From the NCBI GenBank assembly GCA_038236005.1, contig JBBSTI010000030.1, positions 1 to 27,756 of the forward strand: 27,756 bases of DNA, given 5' to 3'. The translations under genes were made by a program, and so were the position numbers. This document shows, in pieces, positions 23,122 to 27,756 of the stretch (its first letter is position 1; every line of letters starts with the position of its first letter). The notes beneath the pieces are model-generated. The model did not search any database and had not been told where the DNA came from. It saw nothing but the letters and a program-made list of their open reading frames with translations. Source of the DNA: CANKBT01 sp038236005 (GTDB lineage: Bacteria > Actinomycetota > Actinomycetes > Mycobacteriales > SCTD01).

Positions 23122-23840
23122 CAGCCGTCCGTACGAAGAACGAGGGTGGTCGTGCCCACCCCGATGCTGCCGCCGTCCTCGACCAGCACCGGCTGGGAGA
23201 TCCGGCGGCCGTCGACGGTCGTGCCGTTGGTGCTGCCGAGGTCCTCGACCGTCCAGGAGTGGTCTGACAGCCGCAGCTCGGCATGCATCCTGGAGACCCC
23301 GGTGTCGGACAGCCGCAGCTCGGCCTCGGGGGCTCGGCCGACCCGCACGCTGCGGCCCGACAGCGGCACGATGCGTTCCACCCCGCTCTCGCGCACCACG
23401 AGGTAGGCACCCCGCTGCGGCTCCGGCGCGGGAAGGCGATGGGCCCCGGTGGCCGCGCGCTCGACCTCGCCCGGGGCGACTGAGCTGCGCACCCGGAAGA
23501 CACCGGTCTTGAGGTCCGGGACCGCCTCGAGCCGCACGTCGACCGGTCCGACAAAGCTCCAGCCCTGGTCGGTGGCGTGCTCGCGCACCATGGCGGCCAG
23601 CTCGCGCCGCAGAGCTGCGTCGTAGGCCCCGAGTCGCTCGGCGTCGCTCTCCCCGAGCTGCACGACGTAACAGTTGGGCACCAGCAGGGTGTCCCGATCG
23701 ACGATGGTCTTCTTGTCACCGGCCTCCCGACGCAGCGCCGCGGCCACCTCGACCGGCTGCACGACCCCGCCGAACACTTTCGCGAAGGCACCTTCCACGA
23801 GGCCCTCGAGCCGTCGTTCGATGCGCTGGGCCTTGCCCAA
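23121..23840 (-). CDS. fhaA: FHA-domain protein FhaA (DUF3662 + FHA)
   Basis: 239 residues from a TTG at 23840. This start is chosen because AAAGGAGG (minus strand, 23847-23854) lies six bases before it and the family begins exactly here (MGKAQRIERRLEGLVEGAFAKVF). A longer frame to 23915 crosses the promoter and is rejected. DUF3662 spans about 1-115 and the FHA domain about 163-232 (VRVGRA, SRMHAEL, LGSTNGT). FhaA is phosphorylated by PknB and binds cell-wall partners. It is the first gene of the wall-growth operon, so the rare TTG start may set low expression. Confidence 0.95.
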   Translation of the reverse strand: MGKAQRIERRLEGLVEGAFAKVFGGVVQPVEVAAALRREAGDKKTIVDRDTLLVPNCYVVQLGESDAERLGAYDAALRRELAAMVREHATDQGWSFVGPVDVRLEAVPDLKTGVFRVRSSVAPGEVERAATGAHRLPAPEPQRGAYLVVRESGVERIVPLSGRSVRVGRAPEAELRLSDTGVSRMHAELRLSDHSWTVEDLGSTNGTTVDGRRISQPVLVEDGGSIGVGTTTLVLRTDG

Positions 23841-23846
23841 GGCGTG

Positions 23847-23854
23847 CCTCCTTT
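23847..23854 (-). promoter_or_regulatory. Shine-Dalgarno sequence deciding the fhaA TTG start
   Basis: AAAGGAGG on the minus strand, the strongest ribosome-binding site in the window, sits six bases before TTG 23840 and fixes that unusual start. Confidence 0.85.
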
Positions 23855-23868
23855 CCCGGTGACCGCCG

Positions 23869-23874
23869 ATGCTA
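23869..23874 (-). promoter_or_regulatory. Candidate -10 of the fhaA-pknB operon
   Basis: TAGCAT on the minus strand, 28 bases before the TTG, is followed by a short leader containing the strong Shine-Dalgarno sequence. No convincing -35 at standard spacing was found. Confidence 0.35.
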
Positions 23875-23928
23875 TCGGGCGGGACTGACAAGCTGGCCGT
23901 CCGCTCCTGCCCCAACGCCGACGGCTGC

Positions 23929-23934
23929 TAGCGT
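23929..23934 (+). promoter_or_regulatory. Candidate -10 of the tRNA-Leu promoter
   Basis: TAGCGT lies 14 bases before the mature tRNA 5' end, the expected distance for a short 5' leader. It is divergent from the fhaA promoter. Confidence 0.4.
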
Positions 23935-23948
23935 CCTCGCTGGCACTC

Positions 23949-24031
23949 GCGCGAGTGGCGGAATGGCAGACGCGCACGGTTCAGGTCCGTGTGTCCGAAA
24001 GGACGTGGGGGTTCAACTCCCCCCTCGCGCA
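23949..24031 (+). tRNA. tRNA-Leu (anticodon CAG)
   Basis: 83 nucleotides. The acceptor stem pairs GCGCGAG (23949-23955) with CTCGCGC (24024-24030), with discriminator A. The anticodon stem CACGG/CCGTG encloses TTCAGGT, giving anticodon CAG for leucine CUG codons, the dominant Leu codon at this GC content. The long variable arm (TGTCC-gaaa-GGACG) is of the class II type expected for Leu, and the T arm has GGGGGTTCAACTCCCCC. CCA is not encoded. Its place beside fhaA is shared with mycobacteria. Confidence 0.97.
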
Positions 24032-24032
24032 C

Positions 24033-24308
24033 TCAGATCGGCTCGTCCGGAACAGGGTCGGTGGGCCCGTCCAGCGCGGCTCGGCGGCGGGCCTTGGCCT
24101 GCTGACCGGCCTCACGCCGAGCCAGCAGTGCGCTCGACAGATCGTCGCGCTGTCGTCGGAGCAGCGTCAGCGCCCCGAGACTGCTGACGACCAGGCCGAG
24201 CACCACCGAGACCGGCAGGCTCAGCCGGACGAGGAAGAAGAAGACTGCGGTCGCGAGCGCGAGCAGCGCGAGCCTCAGCAGCGTGTAAACGAGCAAGGGG
24301 CGTCCCAT
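24033..24308 (-). CDS. Small membrane protein, DUF4229-like
   Basis: 91 residues from the ATG at 24308; a GTG two codons earlier is possible. MGRPLLVYTLLRLALLALATAVFFFLV and a second hydrophobic segment (about 30-50) form two membrane helices, followed by RRQRDDLSSALLARREAGQQAKARRR and an acidic end. The pattern matches actinobacterial DUF4229 proteins, whose function is unknown. It converges on the tRNA gene with one base between. TAGCCT lies six bases before the ATG, which favours a leaderless transcript and this start. Confidence 0.75.
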   Translation of the reverse strand: MGRPLLVYTLLRLALLALATAVFFFLVRLSLPVSVVLGLVVSSLGALTLLRRQRDDLSSALLARREAGQQAKARRRAALDGPTDPVPDEPI

Positions 24309-24314
24309 GTGCAC

Positions 24315-24320
24315 AGGCTA
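24315..24320 (-). promoter_or_regulatory. -10 element of a likely leaderless DUF4229-gene promoter
   Basis: TAGCCT on the minus strand, six bases before ATG 24308, in the same arrangement as maf. Confidence 0.45.
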
Positions 24321-24357
24321 GGAGCGGCCACGCCAGGTGCACCCGGTCGTCCCGGCT

Positions 24358-24363
24358 TAGCCT
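24358..24363 (+). promoter_or_regulatory. Candidate -10 before the PLD-N membrane gene
   Basis: TAGCCT lies 12 bases before GTG 24376, implying a leader of only a few bases. Confidence 0.35.
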
Positions 24364-24375
24364 GGGGTCCTGGAG

Positions 24376-24714
24376 GTGAGGGCCCTGCCCTTCGTCATCG
24401 TTCTCGTCGCTCTTCTGCTCGTTGTCTATGCCGTTCTCGACGTCCTGCGCACCCCGGAGGAGGCCGTGCGCGGCCTGCCTCGGCCGTTGTGGCTCCTTGT
24501 CGTGGTCGTCCTGCCGATCGGCGGTCCGGCGCTCTGGCTGCTGGGCGGTCGACCGAAGCCCGAGGGCGTCGGCCAGCCAGCCCGGCCGTCCCGCCCGACG
24601 CGCGAGGGCCGTGCGCCGCGTCCGGTCCGCCGTCAACCCGTGCGACAGGTGCCGCCGGACGACGACGAGGACTTCCTGCGCAGCTTGCGGCCCCCGACGG
24701 ACGAACAGCCCTAG
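24376..24714 (+). CDS. Small membrane protein with PLDc_N-like domain
   Basis: 112 residues from a GTG. Two membrane helices (about 4-22 and 38-57) enclose TPEEAVRGLPRPLWLLVVVVLPIGGPALWLLGGRP, which matches the phospholipase D/nuclease N-terminal (PLDc_N) membrane module found as a free-standing small protein in actinobacteria. The rest is a basic Pro/Arg-rich tail ending in an acidic DDDEDFLRSL motif. No catalytic domain is present. Its role is unknown. It is divergent from the DUF4229 gene, and the 67 bases after its stop contain nothing recognisable. Confidence 0.8.
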   Translation: MRALPFVIVLVALLLVVYAVLDVLRTPEEAVRGLPRPLWLLVVVVLPIGGPALWLLGGRPKPEGVGQPARPSRPTREGRAPRPVRRQPVRQVPPDDDEDFLRSLRPPTDEQP

Positions 24715-24781
24715 CCGGTCTGGCAGAGCAGCAGGCCGTGGGTCGTGCCCTCACCCCGGTCATGGACCTCGGTCCCTGAGC

Positions 24782-25411
24782 TCAGGCGCCCTTGCTCGTA
24801 CGCCGGGACGCCTCGCCGGCGGGCTCGGTGTAGTCGACCCGGAGCAGCTCGTCGTCCTCGTACACCAGCGAGGTCAGGGAGGCGAGCCCGCAGAGGCGCC
24901 GCGCCGGGTGGTGCCAGAGGCGGCGGCCCTCGACCGAGCGGCGCAGCGTCCAGATCGGCAGCTGGTGGCTCACCGCGACGGCCTCGTGCCCGCGGGCCTG
25001 GTCGCGGATGGCTTCGACGGCCAGCCGCATCCGGGCCGCCACCTCGGCGTACGGCTCACCCCAGCTCGGGGTGAACGGGTTGCGCAGATGCTTCCAGTTC
25101 GTGGGGTGGCCGAACACCCCGTCACCGACGCCGGTCATGGTGCCCTCAAAGACGTTGCCGCTCTCGATCAGGCGGTCGTCCGTGCCGATCGGCAGCCCGA
25201 GCACCTCGGCGATCGGGCCGGCGGTCTCCTGCGCGCGCCGCATCGGGCTGGCAACGACGACCGTGATGTCACGGCCGCGCAGCGCCTCGGCGGCGTCGCG
25301 AGCCATCTGCAGCCCGTCGTCGGACAGCCGGAAGCCGGGCAGCCGGCCGTACAGGACCTTGTCCGGGTTGTGGACCTCGCCGTGCCGGAGCACGTGCACC
25401 GTCGTCCTCAT
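24782..25411 (-). CDS. Histidine phosphatase family protein (phosphoglycerate-mutase-like)
   Basis: 209 residues. The catalytic LRHGE motif gives H10, with R59 (SPMRRAQET), E83 (IESGNVFEG) and H149 (VAVSHQLPIW) completing the site. The substrate is unknown; members act on sugar phosphates, nucleotides or phosphoproteins. The ATG overlaps the hemL stop (ATGA). This hemL-phosphatase pair is common in actinobacteria, so a link to haem synthesis is plausible but unproven. Confidence 0.92.
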   Translation of the reverse strand: MRTTVHVLRHGEVHNPDKVLYGRLPGFRLSDDGLQMARDAAEALRGRDITVVVASPMRRAQETAGPIAEVLGLPIGTDDRLIESGNVFEGTMTGVGDGVFGHPTNWKHLRNPFTPSWGEPYAEVAARMRLAVEAIRDQARGHEAVAVSHQLPIWTLRRSVEGRRLWHHPARRLCGLASLTSLVYEDDELLRVDYTEPAGEASRRTSKGA

Positions 25412-26751
25412 GCGCGGTCCTTGGCCGTGGGGGGCGCGACCAGCTCGGGCGCCTCTATCGCCGCCGCGGCACGGGCCGCGTGCGGCAGGGCCTCGGCGAC
25501 CCGGGCCAGCGCGTCGTCGTCGTGGGAGGCGCTCACGAACCAGGCCTCGTACGCGCTCGGCGGCAGGTAGACCCCGCGAGCCAGCATCTCGTGGAAGAAC
25601 GCCCGGTAGCGCGGCAGCTCCTGCCTCGTGGCGGTCGCGTAGTCCACGACGGCGTGGCCCGAGAAGAAGATGCTGAACAGGCTGCCGGCGGTGTTGACCC
25701 GGTGCGCGACGCCCTCCTTGCTCAGGGCTTCTGAGGCGAGCCGGGCGACGGTGGCGGCCGTCGCGTCCACGTGGGCATACACCTCGTCGGTGCAGTGCTT
25801 GAGCGTCTGATAGCCGGCGGCGACCGCGAGCGGGTTGCCCGACAACGTCCCCGCCTGGTAGACCGGCCCGGCCGGCGCGAGCCGCCCCATCACGTCCTTG
25901 CGCCCGCCGAACGCTGCGGCGGGCAGTCCGCCGCCCATCACCTTGCCGAAGGTGAACAGGTCGGCGCCGACCCCGTCGAGGCCGTACCAGCCGGCTCGGG
26001 ACACCCGGAAACCGGTCATCACCTCGTCGCTGATCAGCAGCGCTCCGTGCTGCGTGCAGAGGTCGCGCAGGCCCTGGTTGAACCCGGGCAGCGGCGGCAC
26101 GACGCCCATGTTGGCCGCGGCCGCCTCGGTGATGACGCAGGCGATCTGGTCGCCGACCTCTTCGAAGGTGGCCTTCACCAGCGCCAGGTCGTTGTAGGGC
26201 AGCACGATGGTGTCGGCGGTCATCGCTCCGGTGACCCCGGGGGTGTCCGGCAGCCCGAGGGTCACGATCCCGGACCCGGCGCTGGCCAGCAGAGCGTCGA
26301 CGTGGCCGTGGTAGCAGCCAGCGAACTTGACGATCTTGGTGCGGCCGGTGAACCCGCGGGCGAGACGCACCGCGCTCATCGTGGCCTCGGTGCCGGAGCT
26401 GACCAGACGCACCTGCTCGGCGGCGGTGCGGGCGCAGATCTCCTCCGCCAGCAGCACCTCGCCGGGGCTCGGGGTGCCGTACGAGGTGCCCATGGTCGCC
26501 TGGTCCCGCAACGCCTCGACGACCGCGGGGAAGGCGTGGCCGAGGATCATCGGGCCCCAGGAGCAGACCAGGTCGATGTAGGTGCGCCCGTCCGCGTCCG
26601 TGAGGTAGGGCCCGCTGCCGCTCACCATGAACCGGGGCGTCCCGCCGACCGCCTGGAACGCCCGGACCGGCGAGTTCACGCCCCCGGGCACCACCGCGAG
26701 CGCGCGGTCGAACAGTTCCTGGCTCTTCGGGGCGTCGTACGGGTAGGTCAT
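25408..26751 (-). CDS. hemL: Glutamate-1-semialdehyde 2,1-aminomutase
   Basis: 447 residues, class III aminotransferase fold. The Schiff-base lysine is K270 (FTFGKVMGGGLP), D242 (ISDEVMTGFR) contacts the PLP ring, and SSGTEATMSAVRLAR (about 118-132), CYHGHVD and the opening VPGGVNSPVRAF are diagnostic of HemL. It converts glutamate-1-semialdehyde to 5-aminolevulinate, so this organism uses the C5 route to tetrapyrroles. The ATG has AGGA ten bases upstream. No other hem gene lies in the window. Confidence 0.97.
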   Translation of the reverse strand: MTYPYDAPKSQELFDRALAVVPGGVNSPVRAFQAVGGTPRFMVSGSGPYLTDADGRTYIDLVCSWGPMILGHAFPAVVEALRDQATMGTSYGTPSPGEVLLAEEICARTAAEQVRLVSSGTEATMSAVRLARGFTGRTKIVKFAGCYHGHVDALLASAGSGIVTLGLPDTPGVTGAMTADTIVLPYNDLALVKATFEEVGDQIACVITEAAAANMGVVPPLPGFNQGLRDLCTQHGALLISDEVMTGFRVSRAGWYGLDGVGADLFTFGKVMGGGLPAAAFGGRKDVMGRLAPAGPVYQAGTLSGNPLAVAAGYQTLKHCTDEVYAHVDATAATVARLASEALSKEGVAHRVNTAGSLFSIFFSGHAVVDYATATRQELPRYRAFFHEMLARGVYLPPSAYEAWFVSASHDDDALARVAEALPHAARAAAAIEAPELVAPPTAKDRA

Positions 26752-26794
26752 GGCCCCATCCTGCCGGACACGAGGGCCCTCAGCCCGACCGGGG

Positions 26795-26903
26795 GAAGGC
26801 CAGGTCGTCCACCTGAGCCGTCCACGTCGCCCGGGCGGCTCCAGATGCTGACGGAACGGGCCATCTCAAGCAGTAGGGCGCCGGGCCGGACGACCTGGCC
26901 TTC
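26795..26903. repeat. 109-bp element with 16-bp terminal inverted repeats
   Basis: Bases 26795-26810 and 26888-26903 are perfect inverted copies of 16 bp (GAAGGCCAGGTCGTCC) around a 77-base centre. It could be a small non-autonomous element (MITE-like) or a long-range leader hairpin of hemL, whose ATG is 44 bases away. No target-site duplication is visible. The rest of the 308-base gap 26752-27059 holds only the toxin remnant. Confidence 0.5.
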
Positions 26904-26940
26904 AGAACGCAGCCGCAAGCCCCCTGCTCGGCACCATCGA

Positions 26941-27069
26941 TGCACCGAAAAGCCCGAGCTGCTCGAGCGCAGCTGCTGGTCACCTCGGATCACCGACGAT
27001 CGCCGGCTGATCTACCGGCTCACCGGCAACGAGGTGCGCATCGCCGCCCGCCGCCACCCCTACGAGTGA
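26941..27069 (+). pseudogene. C-terminal remnant of a YoeB/RelE-type toxin
   Basis: The plus-strand frame reads TEKPELLERS, CWSPRITDDRRLIYRL and ARRHPYE before a stop at 27067-27069. YoeB toxins end in GKPEPLK...SGYWSRRITxEHRLVYRV...CRYHY, so this is the last 40 or so residues of such a toxin; the conserved Glu, Arg and the final aromatic are recognisable. The N-terminal half and a YefM antitoxin are absent; upstream lies the inverted-repeat element instead. The last 10 bases overlap the end of the minus-strand gene at 27060. Confidence 0.65.
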
Positions 27070-27266
27070 CGGTGCTGCCGCTCCAGCTCGGCGACGCGTC
27101 TGGTGAGCGCAGCCAGCTCGGCACGAAGATCGTCGATGTCGTCGTCAAGCCGGGGAGAGGTGGCGGGCCGCCCCCGGCTGTAGCGAGACTCCCGCGCGCC
27201 CCGCACCGACTCGCCGTCGGCGTAGACGAGCCCGAGGTACTGGCCCGCCTTGCGCATCCGGCTCAC
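27060..27266 (-). CDS. Mini-protein with SepF-like N-terminal anchor and C-terminal coiled coil
   Basis: 68 residues from GTG 27266, which overlaps the upstream stop (GTGA). Residues 1-14 (MSRMRKAGQYLGLV) closely resemble the amphipathic membrane-binding helix that begins actinobacterial SepF (MRKMAVYLGLVEDD-type). The middle is Arg/Ser/Gly-rich and disordered-looking. Residues 40-65 (DDDIDDLRAELAALTRRVAELER) form a short heptad coiled coil. The SepF core domain that binds FtsZ is absent. It may be a small membrane-associated scaffold. A longer reading frame to 27287 overlaps the upstream gene and is not preferred. Confidence 0.7.
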   Translation of the reverse strand: MSRMRKAGQYLGLVYADGESVRGARESRYSRGRPATSPRLDDDIDDLRAELAALTRRVAELERQHRHS

Positions 27267-27643
27267 GTGCGGGCGCGGCGCAGCCACGCCAAGCCCACGA
27301 ACGGCAGGACCAGGGGGATGAAGACGTAGCCCTTCCCGTACGCCGACCAGACCGTGTCGTCCGGGAACCCGGCCGCGTCGACCAGCGAGACCGTGCCGAT
27401 CACCAGCACCCCGACCAGCTCGACCAGGATCGCGGGCCGGGCCAGGCGCACCGAGTCCCGGGCCAGCGCGTACGTCGCCACGCCGTAGATCAGACCCGAC
27501 AGCAGCGACAGCAGATAGGGCACCGGTGCCTCGCCGAACTGGGTCGCGACCTGCACGATCCCCCGGCTGAGGGCGGCAATCGTGAACAGCCCGTAGACCG
27601 TCACCAGGATCCGACCCGGCCCGGTCGAGAGCGTGCCCGTCAT
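27263..27643 (-). CDS. Integral membrane protein, unknown function
   Basis: 126 residues with four hydrophobic helices (about 11-30, 43-60, 70-88, 105-121). I recognise it only as a small membrane protein seen in other actinobacteria. No catalytic motif is visible. It overlaps the SepF-like mini-gene, so the two are probably co-expressed at the membrane. Its ATG lies in the first unit of a 32-bp tandem repeat that fills the upstream region, leaving the promoter inside or beyond the repeat. Confidence 0.75.
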   Translation of the reverse strand: MTGTLSTGPGRILVTVYGLFTIAALSRGIVQVATQFGEAPVPYLLSLLSGLIYGVATYALARDSVRLARPAILVELVGVLVIGTVSLVDAAGFPDDTVWSAYGKGYVFIPLVLPFVGLAWLRRART

Positions 27644-27756
27644 CGCCGCATCACGGGCGCACCGCTCCGCGTCATCGCCGCATCACGGGCGCACCGCTCC
27701 GCGTCATCGCCGCATCACGGGCGCACCGCTCCGCGTCATCGCCGCATCACGGGCGC
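27639..27756. repeat. 32-bp tandem repeat, 3.7 identical copies, running off the window
   Basis: Units start at 27639, 27671, 27703 and 27735; the first three are identical over 32 bases and the fourth matches for its 22 visible bases. Each contains CAT, which in the first unit is the start codon (ATG on the minus strand) of the membrane protein. There are no variable spacers, so this is not CRISPR. Confidence 0.95.

Noticed and set aside
24715..24781. A small gene between the PLD-N-like gene and the phosphatase
   Set aside because: The 67 bases hold no start with a ribosome-binding site and no recognisable sequence.
25771..27069. 432-codon plus-strand frame opposite hemL
   Set aside because: Most of it is antisense to hemL. 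Only its last 40 or so codons are meaningful, as the YoeB-like remnant.
27639..27756. CRISPR array
   Set aside because: The units are directly adjacent and identical with no variable spacers, and no cas genes are present.

Overview
The window is a stretch of a high-GC actinobacterial chromosome (GC near 70% by eye, strongly G/C-ending codons, GTG and TTG starts, tRNA without encoded CCA, F420-type enzymes, PASTA kinase cluster, C5-pathway hemL). The gene content (rpsR-rplI-dnaB, and the fhaA-fhaB-pstP-rodA-pbpA-pknB block beside tRNA-Leu(CAG) and a trpG/pabA gene) is what many actinomycetes carry near the replication origin. I cannot name the genus from the sequence alone.

Layout. 1-4471 (+): the end of rpsR, rplI with a strong terminator, a small zinc-ribbon protein of unknown function, a DnaA-box-rich intergenic region, replicative helicase dnaB, and a DUF2786 gene overlapping dnaB. 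4533-7855 (+): a membrane GGDEF/EAL protein translationally coupled to a cystathionine gamma-lyase-type PLP enzyme. 7895-11493 (-): a three-gene unit of an F420-type Ddn-like reductase and two GH13 glucosidase/trehalose-synthase-like enzymes. 11529-12704: a small accessory patch bracketed by two related palindromes, holding a frameshifted uvrA-like remnant and an intact vapBC toxin-antitoxin pair. 12718-14456 (-): maf and dusB. 14657-16444 (+): an SRPBCC protein, trpG/pabA and a lipoprotein. 16502-23840 (-): the fhaA-fhaB-pstP-rodA-pbpA-pknB operon for cell-wall growth and its phospho-signalling. 23949-24714: tRNA-Leu and two small membrane proteins. 24782-27643 (-): a histidine phosphatase with hemL, then a membrane protein with a SepF-like mini-protein; between these two pairs lie a yoeB-type toxin remnant and a 109-bp inverted-repeat element. 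The window ends inside a 32-bp tandem repeat that starts on the membrane protein's start codon.

Most neighbouring genes overlap by 1-4 bases (GTGA, ATGA or TGATG), so translational coupling is the rule. Several unlinked genes have a TANNNT hexamer 6-7 bases before the start codon, which suggests leaderless transcripts. The most notable observations are (i) two patches of foreign-looking codon use in the intein-free dnaB, exactly at the two known DnaB intein insertion sites, (ii) a DnaA-box cluster with a head-to-head pair upstream of dnaB, (iii) a cysteine-free S18 at the housekeeping locus, (iv) a SepF-like membrane-anchor peptide joined to a coiled coil without the SepF core, and (v) the start-codon-spanning 32-bp tandem repeat. 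I found no large undescribed system such as a new defence island; the rest is mostly conserved core genome.
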